Source: Geodermatophilaceae bacterium (GTDB lineage: Bacteria > Actinomycetota > Actinomycetes > Mycobacteriales > Geodermatophilaceae). Taken from it: a stretch of 6,676 bases of DNA. The notes beneath the pieces were generated by a model, which saw nothing but the letters and a program-made list of their open reading frames with translations, did not search any database and had not been told where the DNA came from. The first letter of the stretch is position 1, and each line of letters begins with the position of its first letter. The DNA is taken from positions 1-6,676 of the forward strand of contig JACCSC010000210.1 of the NCBI GenBank assembly GCA_013813215.1, written 5' to 3'. Both the position numbers and the translations under genes were made by a program. Shown here piece by piece: positions 1-5,737 of the stretch.

Positions 1-712
1 CGACGCCCGCACGATCGGGATCGCCGTCGGCCGGCACCCGTTCGACCTTCACCTGGCCGGGTTGCGCCACGCCTCGTTCTTCGACGCCGTGGTCGGGAGC
101 CTGCCCCCGGTGGCCGCGCTCGTCGACCCGTCGCACAGCGAACCGATCTCCGACGTCGCCGCCATGGGTGGGCTGCGCAACGTCCTGCGCGACCCCCTGC
201 GTGCGGGATCCGCGCAGGTGCACGGCCTGCACGCCATCGGGGACGCCCTGTGTACGACGAACCCGGCATTCGGTCGCGGGCTGTCGATGGCCCTGCAACA
301 CGCCGCGGCCGTGACCGACGGCGTGTCCGCCGAGCCGGACCGGCCAGACCGGCAGGCCGACCTGGTCGCTCGCCGGCTGTCCCGACTGACCCGACCGGTC
401 TGGGCCGACACGGTGGCCCACGACGCCGAGCGGAGCTACCGGTGGCGACAAACCGTGCACGCCGCGCTGGGGGCGGTGCCCGCGCCGCGGGCGGTGTCGA
501 TGCCGACTGCGCTCCAGGCGGCCGCCGCCGACCGGCGGATCGGCCTGCGCCTGCTGAGGGCGATCCACCTGCTGGACTCACCGAGCCAATTCTTCGACGA
601 CGAGGCCCTGGCGGCGGCGATCACCGGACTGGACGCACCGGAACTCCCGTCGGTCGGCTCTCGCGCGGCGGCCCTCGCTGCTGGGCACGCGGTGCTCACC
701 GGGCGAGTGTGA
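1..712 (+). CDS. FAD-dependent oxidoreductase, C-terminal part (5' truncated)
   Basis: The reading frame is open from the window edge (first full codon at base 2) to TGA at 710-712, giving about 236 residues of a longer protein. Around residue 80 it reads GDA followed by CTTNPAFGRGLSMALQHA. This is the conserved GD motif that contacts the FAD ribityl and pyrophosphate in flavoprotein monooxygenases, halogenases and geranylgeranyl-reductase-like enzymes, and the following Gly-rich helix start fits that group. The N-terminal Rossmann dinucleotide-binding motif would lie upstream of the window. The last ~130 residues are Ala/Arg-rich and probably helical, and give no substrate clue. An internal TTG at 62 is not a believable start because the homologous frame continues upstream. 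The 3' end overlaps the convergent aminotransferase gene by 17 bp. The flavoprotein assignment is fairly firm; substrate and reaction are unknown. Confidence 0.8.
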   Translation, partial: DARTIGIAVGRHPFDLHLAGLRHASFFDAVVGSLPPVAALVDPSHSEPISDVAAMGGLRNVLRDPLRAGSAQVHGLHAIGDALCTTNPAFGRGLSMALQHAAAVTDGVSAEPDRPDRQADLVARRLSRLTRPVWADTVAHDAERSYRWRQTVHAALGAVPAPRAVSMPTALQAAAADRRIGLRLLRAIHLLDSPSQFFDDEALAAAITGLDAPELPSVGSRAAALAAGHAVLTGRV

Positions 713-1868
713 GGAGCCGCTCGGCCGCCTCGGCCAGGATCTCGGGTCGCTTGCAGAACGCGAAGCGGACGAGGGGGGCCCCGGCCTGCTGGTCGTCGTA
801 GAAGCCGACGTTCGGCACGGCGACGACGCCGCAGCGCTCGGGCAGCTCGCGGCAGAACGCAACGCCGTCGTCGTAGCCCAGCGGCCGCACGTCGGCGGTG
901 ACGAAGTACGTGCCGGCCGGTCGGAACACCTCGAACCCGGCGGCGCTCAGCGCGTCGCACAGCTGGTCCCGCTTGTCCTGCAGCCCGGCGGCCAGGTCGA
1001 GGTAGAACTGCTCGGGCAGGGCCAGCCCAGCGGCGATGGCCGGCTGGAAGGGGGCGCCGCCGGTGAACGTCAGGAACTGCTTGGCCGTGCGCACCGCCGC
1101 GAGCAGGTCCGGCGGCGCGCAGACCCAGCCGATCTTCCAGCCGGTGACGCTGAACGTCTTGCCGGCCGAGGAGATCGTGACCGTGCGCTCGCGCATTCCG
1201 GGCAGGGTGGCCATCGGGACATGCGCCCGGCCGTCGAAGGTCATGTGCTCGTAGACCTCGTCGGTGACCACGAGCAGGTCGCGTTCGATGGCCACCGCGG
1301 CGATCTGCTCCAGCTGTTCGCGGTCGAACACCGCCCCGGTCGGGTTGTGCGGGCTGTTGACCAGCAGCAGCCGGGTCCGGTCGGTGACCGCGGCCCGCAG
1401 CTCGTCGGGGTCGAAGCCGTACGCCGGGGCGCGCAGCGTCACCGTCCGGCGGTGGGCCCCGGCCATCGCGATGCCGGCGGCGTAGGAGTCGTAGTACGGC
1501 TCGAAGGTGACCACCTCGTCGCCGGTTTCACACAGCGCGAGCAACGCCGCCGCGATCGCCTCGGTCGCGCCCACCGTCACCAGCACCTCGGTGTCCGGGT
1601 CGTAGGTGAGGCCGTACCAGTGGTGCTGATGGGCGGCGATGGCGTTGCGCAGCTCGGGTACGCCGGGACCGGGCGGGTACTGGTTGCGACCTTCCCGGAT
1701 GGCCCGGATCGCCGCGTCCAGGACCTCCGGCGAGCCGTCGGTGTCCGGAAAGCCCTGCCCGAGGTTGATCGAGCCGGTCCGCACGGCCAGCGCCGACATC
1801 TCGGCGAAGATCGTGCTGGTGAAACCCTGCAGCCGGGAGTTCAGGTAGCGGTTCCTGGGCCCGCTCAC
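696..1868 (-). CDS. Class I/II PLP-dependent aminotransferase (Rv0858c/DapC-like)
   Basis: The protein has 390 residues, the usual length for fold-type I aminotransferases. Visible motifs are NLGQGFPDTDG near residues 35-45, NQYPPGPG (~62-69), the cofactor motif NSPHNPTG (171-178), DEVYEH (203-208), the Schiff-base lysine K237 in SSAGKTFSVTGWKIGW, and the substrate-carboxylate arginine R368 in LVRFAFCKR. It transfers an amino group between an amino acid and a 2-oxo acid in the cytoplasm. From memory it closely resembles Mycobacterium tuberculosis Rv0858c, annotated as N-succinyldiaminopimelate aminotransferase (lysine and peptidoglycan precursor synthesis). The same subfamily includes methionine and kynurenine aminotransferases, so the substrate is not certain. 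The frame is open to 2138, but the GTG at 1868-1866 is chosen because it overlaps the TGA of the upstream nuclease gene as GTGA and homology begins just after it. No clear Shine-Dalgarno precedes it, which fits translational coupling. Confidence 0.93.
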   Translation of the reverse strand: MSGPRNRYLNSRLQGFTSTIFAEMSALAVRTGSINLGQGFPDTDGSPEVLDAAIRAIREGRNQYPPGPGVPELRNAIAAHQHHWYGLTYDPDTEVLVTVGATEAIAAALLALCETGDEVVTFEPYYDSYAAGIAMAGAHRRTVTLRAPAYGFDPDELRAAVTDRTRLLLVNSPHNPTGAVFDREQLEQIAAVAIERDLLVVTDEVYEHMTFDGRAHVPMATLPGMRERTVTISSAGKTFSVTGWKIGWVCAPPDLLAAVRTAKQFLTFTGGAPFQPAIAAGLALPEQFYLDLAAGLQDKRDQLCDALSAAGFEVFRPAGTYFVTADVRPLGYDDGVAFCRELPERCGVVAVPNVGFYDDQQAGAPLVRFAFCKRPEILAEAAERLLTLAR

Positions 1869-2731
1869 GGTCGCAGGCCCGCCCAGGGCTCGCGGGCCGG
1901 TGCGGCCCGTCGGCCCTCGGGACAGTGTCGGCGGAAGTCGCACCAGCCACACCGGGTTCCCGGCCGAGGCGGGTAGGCCTCGTCGGGGCCGGCACCCGCC
2001 GCGGTAGCCGTACCGGCTCGCAGGATGTCCGCGGCGGTGTCCTCCGCTCGGCCGACGTGGCCGGCCAATGAGGCCTCGGTGTGCTCGAAGGCGGCCGTGG
2101 TCCCGGTCGGCACGTGATGCAGCTCGACCCGGCGGCACTCAGCCCGGTAAGTCCGCCGCGTGCCGAGGACGTACACGGCCAGCGCCTGCGAGCCCCGGGT
2201 GTCGTCCTCGTCGGGCACCCAGCGCCCGGTCTTGTAGTCGACCACCACCAACTCGTCCGCACGCCGGTCGATCCGATCCACCCGGCCGGACACGGCGAGC
2301 CGACCGGTGGTCGCGGCCACCGTGCGTTCGACCCCCGCCGGCTCGTCGGCCGGGTCGAGCTTCGCGACGTACGCGGTGAGCCAGCCCCGGGCGTGGGCCC
2401 GCCACTGGTCGGACTGCTCGGCGTCGCGGAACCCGTCGCGCAGCCACGCCGCGTCGAGCAGGTTCGCCGCGGCGCCTGCCGTGCGCTGCCGGCGGGGCAG
2501 GTCCCACCACTGCTTGAGCGCGACGTGGACCGCGGCGCCCATCGAATTGTGCGCCCACGGCGCGCCCTTGCTCGGCGACGGCCGGTCCAGGTAGGTCATC
2601 CGGTAGCGCCGGGGACAGTCGGAGAAGGCGGCCAGCCGCGACGGCGTACAGGCGAACAGGCGCTGCGGCATGCCCGGCAGGTCCAGCTGTTCGGGAACCT
2701 CCGCGGTCAGCTCACCAGCTGTTGCGCCCAC
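1865..2731 (-). CDS. RecB-family PD-(D/E)XK nuclease with Fe-S cysteines
   Basis: This is a stand-alone RecB-type nuclease domain of 288 residues with no helicase part. The core is GRVDRIDRR (D152) followed by LVVVDYKTGR (D165, K167), the PD-(D/E)XK metal-binding and catalytic residues, then QALAVY in place of the usual QxxxY. H69 in AAVHVAL matches the first-helix histidine of the family. C39 (SDCPRRYRM) with C261, C264 and C270 (CGWCDFRRHC) form the split cysteine set that holds a 4Fe-4S cluster in AddB and Cas4 relatives. The role is presumably DNA exonuclease or endonuclease in repair or turnover. The GTG at 2731-2729 is chosen over the ATG at 2671 because GAGGGGG lies 5 nt upstream and the residues between (AEVPEQLDLPGMP) look family-like; the ATG form would be 268 residues with no Shine-Dalgarno. 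The start overlaps the preceding gene by 20 nt. The frame stays open further upstream to 3031, but that stretch lies over the preceding gene's tail and looks like non-coding shadow. Confidence 0.88.
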   Translation of the reverse strand: MGATAGELTAEVPEQLDLPGMPQRLFACTPSRLAAFSDCPRRYRMTYLDRPSPSKGAPWAHNSMGAAVHVALKQWWDLPRRQRTAGAAANLLDAAWLRDGFRDAEQSDQWRAHARGWLTAYVAKLDPADEPAGVERTVAATTGRLAVSGRVDRIDRRADELVVVDYKTGRWVPDEDDTRGSQALAVYVLGTRRTYRAECRRVELHHVPTGTTAAFEHTEASLAGHVGRAEDTAADILRAGTATAAGAGPDEAYPPRPGTRCGWCDFRRHCPEGRRAAPAREPWAGLRP

Positions 2732-3998
2732 GGCGGCCCCCTCGTCGGCCCCCGCCCCACGAGTTGCGCCGAGGTGCCCGCCGCGTGCCACCCCAGTCGC
2801 CTCCGCGCGCTCGCCGCCCCCAGTCGCCCCCACCCTTCGCGCTGTCGCGGTAGTCACTGCGCGGCATCCCCGCGCCCGGCCGGTCGTCCGCCCACCGGTC
2901 CGAGCCACCGAACCCCCCGAAGCCACCGCCTCCGCTGTAGCCACCGCGGGACCCGCGGCCGAAGACCTGCCCGAGCAGCACCCCCTCCCAGAACCGGGAG
3001 GGATACCAGCCGCCGGGCACCCCGCGACCACCGGGGTAGTAGTGCGGCGCCCCCGGGGTGTACTGCGGATGACCCTGGTAGGTCTCCTCGCCCACGGTCA
3101 CCGTCCGGTCCTCGATGAGCTGCTCGCCCTCCGGGGGGTCGAGGTCGGGCAGCGGCGGACCCAGATCGAGACCGAGCCGCTGCCGGGCGGTCCGCGCGGC
3201 GAACAGGCCCTCGATGGCGGCCCGGCGGGCGGCGTCGTACTCCCCCTCGGTGTCGGCCTGCTCCAGCAGGGCGCCTGTGCTCGTGTACCGCTCGGCGGCG
3301 TCTACAACCGCCTGCCGGGTTACCGGGTCCTTGCCCGGATCCAGGTTGGACACGTCGGCGGCCAGCCGGTCGTACAGCGACAGGATCGAGGCGCGCAGTC
3401 CCTCGAACCGCTCGGCCTTCTTCCGGTTGCGGTAGACCACGTAGCCGCCGATGCCGGCCAGCCCGGCCACGCCGATCCCGGCGAACCAGAGCCAGCCGTT
3501 GCCGTCCGAGGCGTCGGGACAGTCGTCCAGACCCGGGGCGGACTCCATCCGCCCGGCGAAGTCGACCAGCAGCCCGGTGACGTCGCCGCTGCCCTGCAGC
3601 TCGTCGAGGTTGGCCTCTACGGCGTCGCCGGCGATCTCGTCGGCGACGCCCGCGCACACGATGTCCGAACCCGCCGCCAGCTCGCGGTCGGACAGGACGG
3701 CCACCGTGTTGTTCTCCAGCGAGACCCCGATCCGGGTCGCGCTGTCGAAGGCATCGCCGGTGCTGTCGTCGAGAACGGCGATGAGCAGCTGCTGGTCGCC
3801 GATCGCGTCCCGGACCCGGTCCTCGTCCAGCGTGATCTCCGCTGCGGGGTCGACGTAGAGCGAGTCGTCCTGGAACGCCTGGATCGCGTCGTCCACCGCG
3901 TCGGCGAGCGCCGTACCGGCCGGGAAGCCGAGCGCGAGGGCGGCGCCGAGCGCCACGGCGGCCAGCGCCCGGCCGGCTCGGTTCACGCTGACGGGCAT
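2712..3998 (-). CDS. Exported, membrane-anchored protein with Gly/Arg/Trp-rich tail (TPM/Rv1476-like)
   Basis: This 428-residue protein starts with a signal peptide: Arg-containing N-region, hydrophobic stretch ~11-28, and a likely cut after A32 (TALA|DA). An extracytoplasmic domain follows (~33-160) with SLYVDPAAEITLDEDRV, LLIAVLDD and two cysteines (C115, C160) that could form a disulfide. A single membrane segment spans ~168-190, followed by the basic stretch RNRKK. Next comes a probably helical cytoplasmic region (~195-280), then a low-complexity tail (~310-428) rich in Gly, Arg, Tyr and Trp with GDWG-type repeats. This layout resembles actinobacterial TPM-domain or Rv1476-type membrane proteins, but the domain match is a judgement without a profile search. 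Function is unknown. The ATG at 3998-3996 is chosen because it immediately precedes the signal peptide; the frame runs open to 4193 but that part covers the PHP gene. It begins 28 nt after the PHP stop and overlaps the nuclease start by 20 nt. Confidence 0.8.
   Translation of the reverse strand: MPVSVNRAGRALAAVALGAALALGFPAGTALADAVDDAIQAFQDDSLYVDPAAEITLDEDRVRDAIGDQQLLIAVLDDSTGDAFDSATRIGVSLENNTVAVLSDRELAAGSDIVCAGVADEIAGDAVEANLDELQGSGDVTGLLVDFAGRMESAPGLDDCPDASDGNGWLWFAGIGVAGLAGIGGYVVYRNRKKAERFEGLRASILSLYDRLAADVSNLDPGKDPVTRQAVVDAAERYTSTGALLEQADTEGEYDAARRAAIEGLFAARTARQRLGLDLGPPLPDLDPPEGEQLIEDRTVTVGEETYQGHPQYTPGAPHYYPGGRGVPGGWYPSRFWEGVLLGQVFGRGSRGGYSGGGGFGGFGGSDRWADDRPGAGMPRSDYRDSAKGGGDWGRRARGGDWGGTRRAPRRNSWGGGRRGGRRGRNSW
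2737..2743 (-). promoter_or_regulatory. Shine-Dalgarno of the RecB-type nuclease gene
   Basis: The - strand reads GAGGGGG, then a 5-nt spacer (CCGCC), then GTG at 2731. It lies inside the last codons of the upstream TPM-like gene. It decides the nuclease start in favour of GTG 2731, since the ATG at 2671 has no purine-rich motif before it. Confidence 0.55.
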
Positions 3999-4005
3999 GA
4001 CCGAC

Positions 4006-4011
4006 ACGGTA
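4006..4011 (-). promoter_or_regulatory. Possible -10 element for leaderless TPM-like gene
   Basis: On the - strand TACCGT fits the actinobacterial TANNNT -10 pattern and sits 7 nt before the ATG at 3998. No Shine-Dalgarno is present in the 28-nt gap after the PHP stop, so a leaderless internal transcript would explain initiation. No convincing -35 is seen at 16-18 nt spacing; a TTGAGT (4025-4030) is only 13 nt away. The call rests on a short motif. Confidence 0.3.
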
Positions 4012-4026
4012 GACCGGGGGACCGAC

Positions 4027-4884
4027 TCAATCGGTGTGCGGCGAGCCACCGGTGGACAACGCCACCAACGCCTCGACGACCTCGGGCGCGGTGAGCTCGG
4101 CCCCGAGCGGAGTGGCCTTGTTGCGGCCGTGGTAGTCGCTGGAGCCGGTCGCGAGCAGGCCGAGATCGTCGGCCAGCCCCCGCAGATGGTCACGATCGGC
4201 CGGCGCGTGGTCGGGGTGGTCCACCTCGAGTCCGAGTAACCCGCGAGTCGCGAGCGCGGCCAGCACGTCGTCGGTGACCACCCGACCGCGTCGGCGGGCT
4301 AGCGGATGTGCGAGCACCGGCACCCCGCCCGCCGCGCGGATCAGCGCCACACCGTCGGCGACGTCGAGGTCGACCTTGCGGACGTAGTACGGGCTGTCGT
4401 GGTGCAGGAACCGGGCGAACGCGTCGTCCACGCTGCGCGCCCAGCCGGCCTCGACCAAGGCCCGGGCCATGTGCGGTCGGCCCATCGGACCGTCACCGGC
4501 CAGCCCCGCGACGCGGCTCCACGCGACCGGCAGACCGGCCTCGCCCATCCGTCGGACCATCTCCTCGGCCCGGCTGCGGCGGGACTCGCGCAGCCGACGC
4601 CGCTGCGCGCGCAGGCCCTCGTGGGCCCGGTCGAACAGGTAGCCCAGCAGGTGCACACCGATCGGCGGGCCGTCCGGGGCCGGGCTGGCGCACGAGAGCT
4701 CGACTCCGGTCAGGATGGTCAGACCCCGCGGCCGCTCGGCCTCGGCCGGCGCCCAGCCCGCGGTGGTGTCATGGTCGGTCAGCGCGATCACGCTCAGCCC
4801 GGCGGCGACGGCCGCGGCCATCAGCTGGGCCGGTGAGTCGGTGCCGTCGGAGCGGTCGGAGTGGGTGTGCAGGTCCGCCCGCAT
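4027..4884 (-). CDS. PHP-domain phosphoesterase (YciV/RNase AM-like)
   Basis: This is a 285-residue cytoplasmic protein with the full set of PHP metal ligands: DLHTHS at 4-9 (H6, H8), LTDHDT at 35-40 (D37, H38), GVELS (E62), VHLLGY (H78), GRPHMA (H138), LAHPLA (H193) and GSSDYHG at 247-253 (D250, H252). Order and spacing match the YciV/TrpH branch. Its characterised members hydrolyse 3',5'-bisphosphonucleotides such as pAp and short RNA oligonucleotides from the 5' end. It lacks the polymerase or histidinol-phosphatase context of other PHP proteins. The ~90-140 segment, rich in Arg and Glu, corresponds to the helical insertion of that branch. The ATG at 4884-4882 follows directly on the upstream stop as TGATG (one shared base), so translation is probably coupled to the PH-domain gene. 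The TGA stop is at 4029-4027. The exact substrate is inferred from the family only. Confidence 0.92.
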   Translation of the reverse strand: MRADLHTHSDRSDGTDSPAQLMAAAVAAGLSVIALTDHDTTAGWAPAEAERPRGLTILTGVELSCASPAPDGPPIGVHLLGYLFDRAHEGLRAQRRRLRESRRSRAEEMVRRMGEAGLPVAWSRVAGLAGDGPMGRPHMARALVEAGWARSVDDAFARFLHHDSPYYVRKVDLDVADGVALIRAAGGVPVLAHPLARRRGRVVTDDVLAALATRGLLGLEVDHPDHAPADRDHLRGLADDLGLLATGSSDYHGRNKATPLGAELTAPEVVEALVALSTGGSPHTD

Positions 4885-5468
4885 CACCGCGAGCTCGGGG
4901 TCGTCGGCTCGGGCCCCGGGAACGGCTGGCCCTCGGGGAACGGCTCGAGCCCGGGCGGCCGCCGGTAACCGGGGCGTCCCGCGCCCTGCACGTAGAGCAG
5001 GTCGGAGATCGTGTGCCAGACGAACTGCGGCTCGGGCAGGAAGTCCACCCGGGTCAGCGACTGGTCCTGTCCCGGAGACTCCGCAAGCAAGGTCCCGTAC
5101 CCCAGGATGCGGCCGAGCAGCGGCTCGCGGATCGTCAGGTCGGTGATCTTGGACAGCGGCATCATGCCGTAGCGCTTGGCGATCCAGCCCTCGACGAACA
5201 CGACGCGGGTGTCGGTGACGATGAGCCGGACGGCATGCCTGTTCTCGATCGCGGTCAGCAGTGGTACGCCGGTCCAGGCCAGCGCGACGACGAAGACGAA
5301 CCACCCCACGGCCGAACGCTCGGTGACGGCCAGCACGGCCGCGCCCACCGCGACCGCGACGGTGAACAGCGCCACCGGCTTGGCGAGGTACATCCAGTGG
5401 TAAGTGAACTCCAGGATCCGCCGTTCCCCCGGCAGCAGGTAGCGCTCGAATCGGTCACCGCTGGCCAC
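4884..5468 (-). CDS. Bacterial PH-domain membrane protein
   Basis: The protein has 194 residues. After a short cytoplasmic N-terminus (RYLLPGERRILEFTYHW), two hydrophobic segments at ~30-48 and ~54-73 form a membrane hairpin. The region ~75-160 follows the pattern of the bacterial pleckstrin-homology (bPH2, formerly DUF304) domain: NRHAVRLIVTDTRVVFVEGW, a strand-rich middle with LSKITDLTIREPLLGRILGY, and SPGQDQSLTRVDFLPEP. The last ~30 residues are Pro/Gly-rich and probably disordered. Such proteins are membrane-anchored with the PH fold on the cytoplasmic face; the ligand is unknown. The start is GTG at 5468-5466, 12 nt after the stop of the small membrane-protein gene, with no Shine-Dalgarno but a short hairpin directly before it. 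The stop overlaps the PHP ATG by one base. Family assignment is firm, function open. Confidence 0.9.
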   Translation of the reverse strand: MASGDRFERYLLPGERRILEFTYHWMYLAKPVALFTVAVAVGAAVLAVTERSAVGWFVFVVALAWTGVPLLTAIENRHAVRLIVTDTRVVFVEGWIAKRYGMMPLSKITDLTIREPLLGRILGYGTLLAESPGQDQSLTRVDFLPEPQFVWHTISDLLYVQGAGRPGYRRPPGLEPFPEGQPFPGPEPTTPSSR

Positions 5469-5482
5469 GACCGCGCCCGGTC
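5469..5482 (-). other. Short hairpin between small-protein stop and PH-protein start
   Basis: The 14 bases form a perfect 5-bp stem (GACCG/CGGTC) with a 4-nt loop. On the transcript it begins within the TGA of the 50-residue gene and ends directly before the GTG of the PH gene, in the place where a ribosome binding site would be expected. It may influence re-initiation, but a 5-bp stem in GC-rich DNA can arise by chance. Confidence 0.3.
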
Positions 5483-5633
5483 AGAACAGGGACTGCAGGA
5501 AGCGGGCGAACGAGCGGGCGGCGTCGGCCAGCCCGTCCAGGGCCGAGCGGACGATGTCGGCGGAGCTCTCCGGCGCCGTGATCACGTAGAACAGGGCGAA
5601 CGCGACGACCAGCCAGCCCGCAACTTTCTTCAC
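5481..5633 (-). CDS. Small single-pass membrane protein, 50 residues
   Basis: A short frame reads VKKVAGWLVVAFALFYVITA, followed by PESSADIVRSALDGLADAAR and SFARFLQSLF, then TGA at 5483-5481. It has a basic N-terminus (KK), one membrane segment (~4-19) and an amphipathic helical tail with two halves (IVRSALDGLADAARSFARFLQSLF). It resembles small actinobacterial proteins of about 50 residues with the same KK-hydrophobic-helix layout, which I know from memory but cannot name as a family. The GTG at 5633-5631 matches that pattern. A TTG at 5642-5640 (53 residues) is the alternative. GGGAGG at 5652-5647 lies 13 nt before the GTG and 4 nt before the TTG, so neither spacing is ideal. It is followed 12 nt later by the PH-domain membrane protein and is likely the first gene of the operon. 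Function unknown. Confidence 0.7.
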   Translation of the reverse strand: MKKVAGWLVVAFALFYVITAPESSADIVRSALDGLADAARSFARFLQSLF

Positions 5634-5646
5634 CGAAACCAACCGT

Positions 5647-5652
5647 CCTCCC
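5647..5652 (-). promoter_or_regulatory. Shine-Dalgarno GGGAGG of the 50-residue gene
   Basis: The - strand reads GGGAGG, the strongest ribosome-binding motif near any start in the window. It lies 4 nt before TTG 5642 and 13 nt before GTG 5633. It supports translation of the small frame but leaves the exact start open. Confidence 0.6.
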
Positions 5653-5667
5653 TTCCCCGCCCGTCGT

Positions 5668-5686
5668 GGGTCGGCGCAGCCGATCC
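5668..5686. other. Hairpin in the intergenic region (possible terminator or operator)
   Basis: GGGTCGGC and GCCGATCC are inverted around a 3-base GCA loop, giving an 8-bp stem with one G-T pair. It lies 46-64 bases past the stop of the DUF6758 gene and 35 bases or more before the small gene start. There is no T tract, so a classic intrinsic terminator is not supported. U-less hairpin terminators occur in actinobacteria, and an operator or 5' leader structure is equally possible. The rest of the 98-bp interval (5634-5731) shows only the Shine-Dalgarno and a 12-bp palindrome at its edge; I could not identify a convincing promoter. Confidence 0.35.
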
Positions 5687-5725
5687 TTCGTACCTCATCC
5701 AGCCGCGTCGACGCCCGAGGCGCGC

Positions 5726-5737
5726 CGCTAGCTAGCG
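5726..5737. repeat. 12-bp perfect palindrome over the DUF6758 stop codon
   Basis: CGCTAGCTAGCG is its own reverse complement and contains the TAG stop of the DUF6758 gene. It holds two CTAG tetramers, rare in GC-rich actinobacterial DNA. It could be a protein-binding site or chance; nothing else supports a function. Confidence 0.35.

Noticed and set aside
691..700. GGTG-CT-CACC inverted repeat as a terminator between the convergent genes
   Set aside because: A 4-bp stem with a 2-base loop cannot form a stable terminator and lies within coding sequence.
1221..1976. + strand frame of 251 codons inside the aminotransferase
   Set aside because: Antisense shadow of a gene with clear catalytic motifs.
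1869..2138. N-terminal extension of the aminotransferase frame
   Set aside because: The added 90 residues are Arg/Gly/Pro-rich, unlike the family, and overlie the nuclease C-terminus including its cysteine motif.
1865..2731. Cas4-like identity for the RecB nuclease
   Set aside because: The cysteine pattern is shared with Cas4, but no CRISPR repeats or other cas genes are visible and the protein is longer than typical Cas4; a general RecB-family nuclease is the simpler call.
2732..3031. N-terminal extension of the nuclease frame
   Set aside because: The residues are Ala/Gly/Arg-rich low complexity produced out of frame from the TPM-like gene's tail; a fusion is not supported.
2670..4094. Long + strand open frame (474 codons) opposite the TPM-like gene
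   Set aside because: It lies antisense to a gene with a signal peptide and membrane segment, its translation has no recognisable motif, and such frames are common in very GC-rich DNA.
4885..5304. N-terminal extension of the PHP frame
   Set aside because: It is an out-of-frame reading of the PH-domain gene; PHP homology begins right at MRADLHTHS.
4308..5735. Long + strand open frame (475 codons) opposite the PHP, PH and small-protein genes
   Set aside because: It covers three well-supported antisense genes and a gap, and its product is Arg/Pro-rich without family features.
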